Shown here: positions 9,047 to 16,956 of the stretch, one piece after another
Numbering within the stretch: the first letter of the stretch is position 1
Layout of the letters: each line of letters begins with the position of its first letter
Translations under genes and position numbers: made by a program
The notes under the pieces: generated by a model
Told to the model about the DNA's origin: nothing
The model's database searches: none
The model's input: only the letters and a program-made list of their open reading frames with translations
NCBI GenBank assembly: GCA_046156035.1
Contig: JBJXEW010000030.1
Location: 15,585 to 79,584 of the forward strand
Origin: JAEUIX01 sp046156035
GTDB lineage: Bacteria > Planctomycetota > Phycisphaerae > Phycisphaerales > UBA1924
Direction of reading: 5' to 3'
DNA length: 64,000 nt

Positions 9047-9622
9047 GTGCCCATCTGGAGAAACGCTGCCCGTGCCCTTCACACCGCCGCGCTGGGCGTG
9101 TGGCTCGGTGTGGTGGTGATGACCGCCGCCGCGGCCGCGATCATCTTCCCCACCGTCAAGGCCCTCGCACCCACGCTTCCCGCGTTCAGCGCTTACACCG
9201 GAGACCACTGGATGGTGGCGGCAGGGAAAGTGGCCGACCGCATCTTCGCCATCAGCGACGCGGCCCAGTTTGCGTGCGCGATCCTCGCCGGTGCGGGCCT
9301 GGTACTGGCTCGCCCGATGGGCCACGCATCGTGGCGCACGCTCCGCACGGCCCTGCGCATCACCGCCCTCTCCGCGGCCATCACCGCCCTTGCATACCAG
9401 TTGTTTGTCCTCTCGCCGCGCATGAGCCAGAACCTCAAGGGCTACTGGGCCGCGGCCGAGCGTGGCGACAACACCGCCGCCGCGTCGCTGAGGGCCGCGT
9501 TCAACGCCGACCACCCCACCGCCACGATCGTGCTGGGCGTGCTGGCCGTGATCGTGCTCGCGTGCCTGCCCCTCGCCGCGTGGCCGGAGACCGAGCCGGC
9601 TTCTCCCAGGGGCCCCACGTGA
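9047..9622 (+). CDS. Integral membrane protein, DUF4149-like
   Basis: About 191 residues from GTG 9047, with four predicted TM helices: ALGVWLGVVVMTAAAAAIIF, AAQFACAILAGAGLVLA, ITALSAAITALAYQLFVLS and ATIVLGVLAVIVLACLPLAA. The R-A-L-H-T-A-A-L-G-V-W-L-G start and the FP near the first loop fit the DUF4149 family. An in-frame ATG at 8978 would overlap the divergent TIM-barrel gene, so the GTG is preferred. The stop overlaps the nth start (GTGA), so the two are translationally coupled. No function is known. Confidence 0.6.
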   Translation: MPIWRNAARALHTAALGVWLGVVVMTAAAAAIIFPTVKALAPTLPAFSAYTGDHWMVAAGKVADRIFAISDAAQFACAILAGAGLVLARPMGHASWRTLRTALRITALSAAITALAYQLFVLSPRMSQNLKGYWAAAERGDNTAAASLRAAFNADHPTATIVLGVLAVIVLACLPLAAWPETEPASPRGPT

Positions 9623-10344
9623 AGCCCGCACGCACGCCCACCGGCTCCGCACGCGGCCTGCGCCTGCTCGCCGCGCTCCGCGCGGCTTACCCCGACGCGC
9701 ACTGCGAACTTCACTACCGCACACCGCACGAACTGCTGGTGGCCACCATCCTGTCCGCACAGGCAACGGATGTGAGCGTGAACAAGGCCACCCCGGCGCT
9801 CTTCGCCCGCTTCCCCACCCCCGCAGACTACGCGGCGGCCACCCCCGCCGACATCGAGCCCTTCATCCGCACCATCGGGCTCTTCCGCAACAAAGCAAAG
9901 GCCGTCCACTCCGCCATGACCACCATCGTCGAGCGCTTCGGCGGCTCTGTGCCCTCGAAGATGGACGACCTGCTCACCCTGCGTGGCGTGGCCCGAAAAA
10001 CCGCCAACGTGGTCCTCGGCAACGCCTTCGGCATCAACGCGGGCTTCGTGGTGGATACGCACGTGCAGCGCCTTGCCGTGCGCCTGGGGCTTGCCAAGCC
10101 GGCCGACACCGTCCCCACGATCGAGAAGAAACTGATGAAGGCCCTGCCGCGGGCCGACTGGTGCGACGCATCGCACATGCTCATCTGGCACGGGCGGCGC
10201 GCCTGCAAGGCCCGTGGAACTGCCTGCGCCGACCATCCGGTCTGTCGCGAGTTCGGCACAGCCTGCGAATTGCGTCTCTCGGCACGGCGCGTGAAAAAGA
10301 AGAGCCCGGTCAAAGGGCGCCAGACGCCCAAGAAACCGCCCTGA
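9619..10344 (+). CDS. nth: Endonuclease III (DNA glycosylase/AP lyase)
   Basis: 241 residues. It excises oxidised pyrimidines and cleaves the AP site in base excision repair. Seen: YRTPHELLVATILSAQATDV; the helix-hairpin-helix LRGVARKTANVVL with the catalytic Lys; and GFVVDTHVQRLAVRLGL with the catalytic Asp. The Fe-S region has four cysteines (CKARGTAC, ADHPVC, REFGTAC) spaced C-x6-C-x5-C-x6-C. The usual pattern is C-x6-C-x2-C-x5-C, so cluster binding may differ or be lost. The GTG start overlaps the upstream stop by 4 bases. A Lys-rich tail ends the protein. Confidence 0.9.
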   Translation: MKPARTPTGSARGLRLLAALRAAYPDAHCELHYRTPHELLVATILSAQATDVSVNKATPALFARFPTPADYAAATPADIEPFIRTIGLFRNKAKAVHSAMTTIVERFGGSVPSKMDDLLTLRGVARKTANVVLGNAFGINAGFVVDTHVQRLAVRLGLAKPADTVPTIEKKLMKALPRADWCDASHMLIWHGRRACKARGTACADHPVCREFGTACELRLSARRVKKKSPVKGRQTPKKPP

Positions 10345-10360
10345 AACTCCTGCCCAACCC

Positions 10361-11140
10361 TCAGACCTCGGCCTCTTTCTTCTTCGGCTTGCCCCCGCCG
10401 CCGCGCTTGTGAATGTCCAGTTCGGCCTCGTTGAAGAGGATGCACTGGCAGTTGGCGCAGCGCACGAACACGCCCTTGATGATCTGGTTGAGCGTCTCCA
10501 CCGGCAGCGTCATCATGCACGCCCCGCAGGTGTACTCGTGGTCGCGCTTGTTCAGCAGGTCCACCTTCGCCATCGCGTCGTCTTCGCGCGTCCGCACCAG
10601 TTCCTCAAAGATCCGCAGTTCCGCCGGCGGCACATCCGCGGCCAGCGCCTTGCGTTCGCTCGTCAGTTCCGCCACGCGGTCCTTGATCTGCGCGCTGTGC
10701 TGGTCGCGGTCCGTCCGCGCCTGCGCCACGATCTTCTCACGCTCGCTCCGGCTCTTCTCAATCTCGGCCAGTTGCGCCTCGGCCGTCTGCAACCGCTCCA
10801 TGATCTCCAGTTCGTGCGTCTCGAACTCCGTCTTGCGGGCCTTGAGCACGTTCAACTCGTTCTGGAACGCCTGGTACTCCTTGCCGGTCTTGCAGGAGTT
10901 CATCTGCTCGCGCACCTTGTTCACCCGGGCATCCACGACGGCCGCCTCGCCCTCGTCGCCCGCCACCGCCGCGCGATCCTTCCGCACCTGCACCACGAGC
11001 GCATCGTGGCGTGCCGCCGCGTCCTTGAGTTGCTTTTCCTGAATCGTCAGGAACCTCTCCGCCGCGTGCAGCCGGGTTTGCAAACCCCGGAGCTGCTGAT
11101 CCACCCTGAACAAACGGAGCAACTTGGCCGTAACCGTCAT
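10361..11140 (-). CDS. Coiled-coil protein with C4 zinc ribbon (DUF164/zf-RING_7)
   Basis: 259 residues. Residues ~1-185 form a long coiled coil (LLRLFRVDQQLRGLQTRLHA through the AQLAEIEKSRSEREKIVAQA region). The C-terminus has paired cysteines (CGACMMTLPVE, then FVRCANCQCILF), the PF02591 zinc ribbon arrangement. A basic tail, GGGGKPKKKE, follows. Family members are widespread and often described as nucleic-acid-associated, but the role is not established. Stops of this gene and nth are 16 bases apart, convergent. Confidence 0.8.
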   Translation of the reverse strand: MTVTAKLLRLFRVDQQLRGLQTRLHAAERFLTIQEKQLKDAAARHDALVVQVRKDRAAVAGDEGEAAVVDARVNKVREQMNSCKTGKEYQAFQNELNVLKARKTEFETHELEIMERLQTAEAQLAEIEKSRSEREKIVAQARTDRDQHSAQIKDRVAELTSERKALAADVPPAELRIFEELVRTREDDAMAKVDLLNKRDHEYTCGACMMTLPVETLNQIIKGVFVRCANCQCILFNEAELDIHKRGGGGKPKKKEAEV

Positions 11141-11268
11141 CGTCTACTCCACAAGCCACCGAGCCTTGTCCACGGGGCGTGCGTTCCCTCGCAACACCCC
11201 CGCGCCCACCATCGGCACCGCTCCATTCTACCCCTCCCCGAGACAGGGGCGGGTACCACGCGTCCGGA

Positions 11269-12258
11269 TTACGGCACGCTCGCGGCCGGGGCGACTGGTC
11301 CTAGCGACCCCAGCGACCGCAAAAGCGAGAAATACCAGAACGCCGCCGGCCCGGCCAGCACCAGCGAATCGATCACATCGATAATGCCCCCCATCCCCGG
11401 CACCAGGCGGCCCGAGTCCTTGATCCCCGCATCGCGTTTGAGCACGCTGGCTGAAAGGTCCCCGATCTGGGCCGCCAGGCCCAGAACCACACCCGCCACA
11501 AACCCCTCCACCGTCGTGAGCCGCTCGATGCCCTCCACGGCTCCCTGCCCCAGAGACTGTGCGAACGCCACCAGCCCAGCCCCGACCGCCCCGGCCGTGA
11601 GCATGCCCCCCACAAGCCCCTCCCACGTCTTGCCCGGGCTCACCCACGGAATGAGTTTGTGCCGCCCGATCGCCCGCCCCGTGAAATACGCCCCGATGTC
11701 GCAGCACTTGGCCGTCATGATCACGCCCAGCACCACCCACGCCGAAAACTGCGTCCGCAGCGCCATCAAAAACCCCAGCGTCACACCCGCATACGCAAAC
11801 GCCGTGAGCGCGGCACCCACCGCCCCGCACGCCCCCGTGATCGTCTTCCGCCGCGTGTGCACCAAGAGCGCCACCGCCACCACCAGCACCGCGGCCGTGG
11901 CCAAGGCCGCCCCAGCCCCACCGCCGCCGGCCGTGCCCTGCATCCCGCCCAGGCTGCGCGTGGGCGAGCCGATCGTCAGGCCCCCCGCCAGCACGCCCAC
12001 CATCGCCGCGAACACCACCACACGCCGGCTCGCCGCCATGCCCGCGGCTTGATACATGCGGGCCAGTTCGATGCTCGCCCGCGCACAGATCAGCAGGCCC
12101 ACCAGCAGCAGCGCCACGCCGGGCGCCGTCTTGCCGTCTTTGAGCGCCAGCACGCCCAGCCACGCGGGCGGCTCGAGTGTGGTCAGCCACTCATCCAGCC
12201 ACATCAGGCCGAAGACCAGCACTATCAGGATGGGCCCCACAATGAGGCGCTTGGCCAT
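11269..12258 (-). CDS. cdsA: Phosphatidate cytidylyltransferase CdsA
   Basis: 329 residues, polytopic. It makes CDP-diacylglycerol from phosphatidate and CTP, the branch point of phospholipid synthesis. The C-terminal signature reads SASVLKRDAGIKDSGRLVPG then MGGIIDVIDSLV, matching the CdsA motif S-x8-R-x2-K-D-x4-P-G-H-G-G-x2-D-R-x-D with some substitutions (M for H, V for R). Hydrophobic helices are regularly spaced from residue 5 onwards. It stands upstream of no obvious partner; uppS, its frequent neighbour elsewhere, lies 4 kb away on the same strand. Confidence 0.88.
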   Translation of the reverse strand: MAKRLIVGPILIVLVFGLMWLDEWLTTLEPPAWLGVLALKDGKTAPGVALLLVGLLICARASIELARMYQAAGMAASRRVVVFAAMVGVLAGGLTIGSPTRSLGGMQGTAGGGGAGAALATAAVLVVAVALLVHTRRKTITGACGAVGAALTAFAYAGVTLGFLMALRTQFSAWVVLGVIMTAKCCDIGAYFTGRAIGRHKLIPWVSPGKTWEGLVGGMLTAGAVGAGLVAFAQSLGQGAVEGIERLTTVEGFVAGVVLGLAAQIGDLSASVLKRDAGIKDSGRLVPGMGGIIDVIDSLVLAGPAAFWYFSLLRSLGSLGPVAPAASVP

Positions 12259-12422
12259 GCGGACAATCTAGCAGGGCGGGGGGCGGTGTGCTTGGCTACC
12301 CGCACACTCCGCGTGGGGTCCGGACGCCATCGAAGTCGCCGCTCCGGGCGACTTCGATCCGCGAGGCCCTCAGCCGCAGTCCTCTGGCTGTCACCTCACA
12401 CCTGTCCCCTGTCACCTGCCCT
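12259..12422. repeat. Intergenic region with degenerate repeat elements
   Basis: 164 bases between cdsA and the dockerin gene. They hold a partial copy of repeat family R4 (CACTCCGCGTGGGGTCCGG near 12305-12322) and a run of short direct repeats built on GGTGACAGG, read on the minus strand near 12388-12420. No gene was seen. Confidence 0.45.
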
Positions 12423-14597
12423 TCAGCACCCTTGGAAGTAGTCCGTGATGTAGTCGCCGAGGTTGTCGGCCATCGGCGGTGTGCACTGGCCCTCGCCCGT
12501 GCTGAGGTACGCGGCTTTGTACCCCGCGTCATACGGGGCCGCATTCTCGGGGCAGGGGATCGCATACCCGCCGGGGCCGGACAGGTGGGGCACGGTGTAG
12601 TAATCGGTGATGAAGTCGCCCAGGTCGTCGGGGTTGAGCGAGCCGTCGAGGTTGTACTCGACTGTGCAGCCGGTCTCGGCACGGATGTTCACCGTCACCG
12701 ACGCGAACGGCTGACCCGCCGAATACGCGCGCCAGCCGGTGGGGTCGAAACGCATCTCGCTCGGCGTGCTGTCGGCATCGCGGCCCACCGCCAGCCAGTA
12801 CGTGCCCGGCGGCAGCGAGTTGCCGCTGGAGTTGGCATAGGGCTGACCGTCGCCATCGGCGGGGCGTGCGCCCGCAGCCGCGCCACCGAAGGAGAGTTGC
12901 CCGAGGCGCGCACCCGGGCCGGTGCTCTGGCCGCTGGCGAGGTCGAAGGCGAGAAGGTTGCCCGCGTTGTCGTAGAGGCCCAGCGCGCCATCAACGGCGA
13001 GCGTGCCGTTCTGGTTGATGTCGATGAAGTTGCTGCCGCCCGGAGTGACCGCCCGCTCGGGGGGCAGATCGAAGCGCACCCAGCGCACCAGCGAATTGCC
13101 CGTGCGGACCACATCCATCGTCGTCACGCCCCCGGGAAGGTCGCCCAGCACGTCGTACGAACGCACCTGCGGCGGCGCAATGGGTGTGTTCGCGCAGTTG
13201 GCGGGACTACCGATGTTGGATGTGACCACCATGTGCACGGTGCCGCAGTGCTGGCTCAGAGGATCGTTCGGATCGATATGGGAAAGGTGCGGGCTGTACA
13301 GGGCCGTCGGCGCGGACACGACAATGAAGTAGACACCCGCAGGCAGTTCACCATCGCGCCCGTCGAAGGCGTAGCCGCCGGGCTGCGCCGGGCGCCGACC
13401 CGAGCCGAAGGAGAGCATGCCATACAACCCCGGCGCTTCGGTTTCGATGTCCCCACCCCCACCGCCGCCCTCGCCGATGTCGGATGCCATGAGGTCGCCG
13501 TCGGCGTTGTACAGCGCCAGCGAGGATGGCACGTCGATGCCTGTGCCGAGGTCGCGATCAAGCCGTACGTCCAAGAACGTGTCATCATCGCGACTGATCG
13601 GCCGGCCGAGCGTGAGCCGGTACGTGGCCATGCCAGCCCGGCTCGGAGGCACGATGAGATCGAAGGACGGGTGGGGGTCGGCGCAGTCGTACGAAGCTGG
13701 CGGTGTGTCCGAATCGCAGGGCCCGGTGCACCCCAAGTCCCCGGAGGTGGGGGGAGGGATGGGCACAATCGTGTCCGCGGCGAGTTTCAGGTAGACATCG
13801 CGCCGGTTCGTGGCCGCGAAGTCGGCGGGAAACCCGTTGCTGAAGTCCACCGGCTTCGTGCCGTCGAGGCTGAACGTGGGATCATTCCAGCGCCGCACGT
13901 CGGCCATGCCGACCGACGCCCCAAAGGGGCGGATGAGCGGCACGATGACCGAGGTGCTTGCGGCGTTCCCGGGCCACATCTGCTGCGTGCCGGCTTGGAA
14001 GATGCGGACCTCGTACGCGAACGTCTTTGTCGGGTCGAAGACGAGCGGTGGGTTGACGTCGAGAAATATGCCGAACCATTCCACTGAGTTGTACGTTGGC
14101 GTGAGGCCGTCCAGCCGGAAGCCGGAGTTGGGCACAAGGTTCTGGTAGAAGGGCGTGCCGGTCGCGACGGGTGCGTCAATCTCGATCGTGTCCTGATAAA
14201 AGAGCACCTGGTAATCAAAGTCGCCGGGAATCGGCGGGTTGAACGCGATCCAGCCGATGTCGATACCGGTGATGGACCCGGGGTTGGGGTAGGTCTCGCA
14301 GGCCCGGGCGAACCTTCCCACATCGACGGCCACCGACGATCCTGAGTTACCGCGGCTCCCCCCCGCCTGGTTGGGCGCAAGGATTGCGAAGATTGCTCCT
14401 TGGACGACCGATTGCGCCACGCTGTCCGAGGCCGCGCTGCCAACTGCAAAGTCCGCCAGACGCCGGTGGGGCATGTGGTCCACCGAATCATCCGTGACGG
14501 GCGGCTCGCCCGCGCCACGCGCGAGGAGGCTTGCCGCGCACCCGGCGATAGCGACCACGGCCGCCGCGGCGGAGAGGGTTCGTGTGGGCGTGGGCAT
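12423..14597 (-). CDS. Large secreted protein with C-terminal GC-type dockerin-like domain
   Basis: 724 residues from ATG 14597, preceded by AGGAG at a good distance. The signal peptide has a lipobox-like VVAIAGC. The body contains two similar beta-rich modules, each with a run of LYDNAGNLLAFD or LYNADGDLMASD, an LxFG strand and LPPGTYWLAVG or LPAGVYFIVVS; this pattern is frequent in planctomycete exported proteins. The C-terminus has two NPDDLGDFITDYY-type repeats (NLDGSLNPDDLGDFITDYY, then MADNLGDYITDYFQGC) ending in Gly-Cys. From memory, this tail matches the domain called GC-type dockerin in Phycisphaerae, thought to bind calcium and take part in surface anchoring. The substrate or ligand is unknown. 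Confidence 0.75.
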   Translation of the reverse strand: MPTPTRTLSAAAAVVAIAGCAASLLARGAGEPPVTDDSVDHMPHRRLADFAVGSAASDSVAQSVVQGAIFAILAPNQAGGSRGNSGSSVAVDVGRFARACETYPNPGSITGIDIGWIAFNPPIPGDFDYQVLFYQDTIEIDAPVATGTPFYQNLVPNSGFRLDGLTPTYNSVEWFGIFLDVNPPLVFDPTKTFAYEVRIFQAGTQQMWPGNAASTSVIVPLIRPFGASVGMADVRRWNDPTFSLDGTKPVDFSNGFPADFAATNRRDVYLKLAADTIVPIPPPTSGDLGCTGPCDSDTPPASYDCADPHPSFDLIVPPSRAGMATYRLTLGRPISRDDDTFLDVRLDRDLGTGIDVPSSLALYNADGDLMASDIGEGGGGGGDIETEAPGLYGMLSFGSGRRPAQPGGYAFDGRDGELPAGVYFIVVSAPTALYSPHLSHIDPNDPLSQHCGTVHMVVTSNIGSPANCANTPIAPPQVRSYDVLGDLPGGVTTMDVVRTGNSLVRWVRFDLPPERAVTPGGSNFIDINQNGTLAVDGALGLYDNAGNLLAFDLASGQSTGPGARLGQLSFGGAAAGARPADGDGQPYANSSGNSLPPGTYWLAVGRDADSTPSEMRFDPTGWRAYSAGQPFASVTVNIRAETGCTVEYNLDGSLNPDDLGDFITDYYTVPHLSGPGGYAIPCPENAAPYDAGYKAAYLSTGEGQCTPPMADNLGDYITDYFQGC

Positions 14598-14755
14598 GGC
14601 TGAACTCCTGGGGAGCCGCGGAGTGCCGGGCACAAGACAGCATACAGCACGCCGCGCGTGCGGGCCAGCGGGTGGGCGGTGAATGTTGGGGAGGGGGGAG
14701 GCAAATGGCCAAATAGCAAATGGACAAAGGGCCAAATGAAGGCAGGAGGCGCGCG

Positions 14756-16042
14756 CTACCCGTCGTCGGGCGCGGGGAGTGGCTGTGGTGGTTCGGTTCC
14801 GGGGGAGGGCGCGGAGGTCGTAGCGGAGGCTTGTGAGTTCGCCGTCGGGGCGTTGAGCCCCGCCGGCGAAGAGGAAGTTTGTGGTGGCTCGTCTCCGGGG
14901 GTGCCGCTGCGCGGCAACCCCCGGCTACTTACCTCCACCGCTTCGCGGTGAAGAGGGGAGGCGGACGGGACGTCCGCCGCACGGGGCTGATCTGACCGCT
15001 CGCTTGCGCTCGCGGCTCCAAGATGGTGCGCGTTGGAGGGCACCGACCCACTCGCAGAGCCTCGCGAGTCGGTGGCACGAAGCACCTCCCCCGGCCTCGA
15101 TCCGCCTGCGGGGGACTCGGCCACCCCCTCCGACGGAGTCGGAGGGGGATGCGGAGTGGAAGGCTCGGCCTGCCGCGCACGTGAGGCGTAGGTGGTGGGG
15201 AACGGGGGCGGTGGTGTCGGCGGAGGGGGCGGTGGCGGAGGTGGGTTGGCGGTGTGGGGCCCGGGGTCGGTGCCGGGGGGCGGGAGCGGGTTCCGGCGGC
15301 CTGGGCTGTGGCAGGCGTGGATGTTGGTCATGTGCTCGGCGAGATTGAGCGGGCGCGGCCAGGGCGTGTTGGAGAAGCCGCTCCAGTAGCCGTGGTCGTA
15401 GGCACGCATGAGGTCTTGGGGGTGCGCGAGTGGCGGTGTCATCGGGTTTTCAGCGTGGTAGTCGTACTTGCTGTCGGAGTCGTCGTCGGAATCATCATCG
15501 TCGTCGTCAGACTCGGGGCCGTTGATGGCGGCAGAGTTGGGGTAGCGCTCGAAGGGCGCACGGACGAGGGCGGTGGCGCAGCGGCGGCGCTCGACGGCGT
15601 CGGTGTTCTCGTTCTCGGCGAGTGTGATGAGGACCTTGGCGCCGCGGAGTTTGTAGTCGCCCATCGCGGAGTTGAAGGCGTCGATGTGGGCGAGGACGGA
15701 GGTGGGGGAGCGAAGTGGCAAAGTGGCAGAGTGGCAGAGTGGCAAAGGCGCGGGGGGGACCGCGCCCACGGGTTCATCGGACCGCTCGCTCGCGCTCGCG
15801 GCTCCAAGAGGGTGCGAGTTGCGGGGTTCGGGTTGGGGCGGCGGGTGCTCCACGCACGGACGATGCGCGGACGGAAGGGTGGAAGCAAGGGGGGAGTGTG
15901 TGATGACCACACAATGGCGCGCAAAGGTGGCCGAAAGAAGAGGAAAGTTGAGGAGTTGACGGGTTGATGAGGACAAGGCACCCACGCGGAGCGTGGGAGT
16001 GCCCGGAACCGCGCAACCGCTCGCTCGCCCTCGCGGCTCCAA
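14756..16042 (-). CDS. Repeat-laden hypothetical protein
   Basis: An open frame of 428 residues whose gene-like part is the middle (HIDAFNSAMGDYKLRGAKVL, then AENENTDAVERRRCATALVR and an Asp/Ser-rich stretch). Both ends are low complexity and made of dispersed repeats: the N-terminal ~120 residues derive from R2, R4 and AGTGGCAGA-like repeats, and the C-terminal half is Pro-rich with another R2 copy (LGAASASERSD occurs twice). The true start may be the internal ATG at 15664. It could be a real gene overgrown by repeats or an eroding one. No function is assigned. Confidence 0.35.
   Translation of the reverse strand: MEPRGRASGCAVPGTPTLRVGALSSSTRQLLNFPLLSATFARHCVVITHSPLASTLPSAHRPCVEHPPPQPEPRNSHPLGAASASERSDEPVGAVPPAPLPLCHSATLPLRSPTSVLAHIDAFNSAMGDYKLRGAKVLITLAENENTDAVERRRCATALVRAPFERYPNSAAINGPESDDDDDDSDDDSDSKYDYHAENPMTPPLAHPQDLMRAYDHGYWSGFSNTPWPRPLNLAEHMTNIHACHSPGRRNPLPPPGTDPGPHTANPPPPPPPPPTPPPPFPTTYASRARQAEPSTPHPPPTPSEGVAESPAGGSRPGEVLRATDSRGSASGSVPSNAHHLGAASASERSDQPRAADVPSASPLHREAVEVSSRGLPRSGTPGDEPPQTSSSPAGLNAPTANSQASATTSAPSPGTEPPQPLPAPDDG
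14960..14978. repeat. Dispersed palindromic repeat, family R3
   Basis: GGCGGACGGGACGTCCGCC, a 7-bp stem with a 5-base loop. Identical or near-identical copies lie at 27946-27964, 27985-28003 and 47219-47237. Confidence 0.75.
14995..15022. repeat. Dispersed palindromic repeat, family R2
   Basis: Plus-strand ACCGCTCGCTTGCGCTCGCG followed by GCTCCAAG. Sister copies lie at 15781-15808 and 16016-16042. The repeat is palindromic around the central GCG core. Confidence 0.7.
15124..15148. repeat. Palindrome CCCCTCCGA...TCGGAGGGG
   Basis: Inverted repeat within the repeat-rich hypothetical region. Its arm composition is related to family R5 but its loop is different. Confidence 0.5.
15713..15747. 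repeat. Short tandem repeat AGTGGCAGA-like
   Basis: Roughly four imperfect copies of a 9-base unit (AAGTGGCAA / AGTGGCAGA). A similarly textured A-rich stretch (CAAATGGCCAAATAGCAAAT and onward) lies at 14702-14740. Confidence 0.55.
15781..15808. repeat. Dispersed palindromic repeat, family R2
   Basis: ACCGCTCGCTCGCGCTCGCG followed by GCTCCAAG. Nearly identical to 14995-15022. Confidence 0.7.
15977..16004. repeat. Dispersed palindromic repeat, family R4
   Basis: GGCACCCACGCGGAGCGTGG then GAGTGCCC: an inverted repeat whose arms are GGCACxCCCACGC and GCGTGGGxGTGCC. A second copy, inside the secretion ATPase gene, lies at 49483-49510; a partial one lies near 12305. Confidence 0.65.
16016..16042. 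repeat. Dispersed palindromic repeat, family R2
   Basis: ACCGCTCGCTCGCCCTCGCG followed by GCTCCAA. The third R2 copy within 1.1 kb. Confidence 0.7.
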
Positions 16043-16080
16043 ATCATGGTCCGGTCAATCGGGCGAACTCACACCACAAC

Positions 16081-16956
16081 TCACACCCCGGCCAGCCCGC
16101 CGAACCGGCGCGTGCGCTGCGCATACGCCCTCACCGCGGCGTGCAAATCCGCCACGCCAAAGTCGGGCCACAGCGTCTGCGTCACGTACAACTCCGCGTA
16201 CGAGAGTTGCCACAACAAAAAGTTGCTCAGCCGCATCTCGCCCGCCGTGCGAATCAGCAGGTCCGGCTCGGGCAGGCCCGCCGTGCCCAGGTGCGAGCTG
16301 ATCGCCGCGTCGTCAATCGCGGCAGGGTCGAGCGTGCCGTCCTTCGCCTTCTTCGCGATCGCTCGCACCGCGTCCACAATCTCCGCCCGCGACCCGTAGT
16401 TCACCGCCAGGCAGAGCGTCATCACGCTGTTCTTCGCCGTCGCCGACTGGATCGCATCACCCAGCGCCAGCACCTGCTCCGGCAGGCCCTCACGCCGGCC
16501 GATCTGCACGAGGCGGATGTTCTCGCGTGCAAACGCCTTCGCCTCGCCCGTCATGTACTCGATGTAGAGCCGCATCAGCGCCTCGACCTCATCCGCCGGC
16601 CGCTTCCAGTTCTCCATCGAGAAGGAGTAGAGCGTGAGGCACTCAACGCCCAGCGCGACACACTCTTCCACCGTGGCCCGCACCGCCGCGGCACCGTTGC
16701 GGTGGCCGAACAGCCGCGGGAAGCCGCGCTGCTTGGCCCACCTCCCGTTGCCGTCCATGATGATGGCCACATGGCGCGGCAATCTGCTCGGCGGCACATC
16801 CGGCAGGCGCGCAAGCGGCTTGGCCTTGGGGTTGCGTGCCGCGATGGCCGCGAGCGCGGCGTGGTCGGCCTCCGTCAGTTCGCACGCCGGCAGCGGCGCG
16901 GCCACCGCGGGCAAAGGCCCCTCAATCGTCGGGAGTGTTGATGATGGAGGCGTCAC
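16081..16956 (-). CDS. uppS: Isoprenyl transferase (undecaprenyl diphosphate synthase)
   Basis: 291 residues. It condenses isopentenyl diphosphate units in cis to make the C55 lipid carrier for peptidoglycan and surface polysaccharides. Seen: HVAIIMDGNGRWAKQRGFPR with the catalytic Asp, then LFGHRNGAAAVRATVEE, LTLYSFSMENWKRP and LAVNYGSRAEIVDAVRAIA. The C-terminal signature is DLLIRTAGEMRLSNFLLWQL followed by SYAELYVTQTLWPDF. An extra ~45-residue Ala-rich N-terminal extension precedes the family start. It overlaps the purA stop by 4 bases, so the two genes are cotranslated. Confidence 0.93.
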   Translation of the reverse strand: MTPPSSTLPTIEGPLPAVAAPLPACELTEADHAALAAIAARNPKAKPLARLPDVPPSRLPRHVAIIMDGNGRWAKQRGFPRLFGHRNGAAAVRATVEECVALGVECLTLYSFSMENWKRPADEVEALMRLYIEYMTGEAKAFARENIRLVQIGRREGLPEQVLALGDAIQSATAKNSVMTLCLAVNYGSRAEIVDAVRAIAKKAKDGTLDPAAIDDAAISSHLGTAGLPEPDLLIRTAGEMRLSNFLLWQLSYAELYVTQTLWPDFGVADLHAAVRAYAQRTRRFGGLAGV

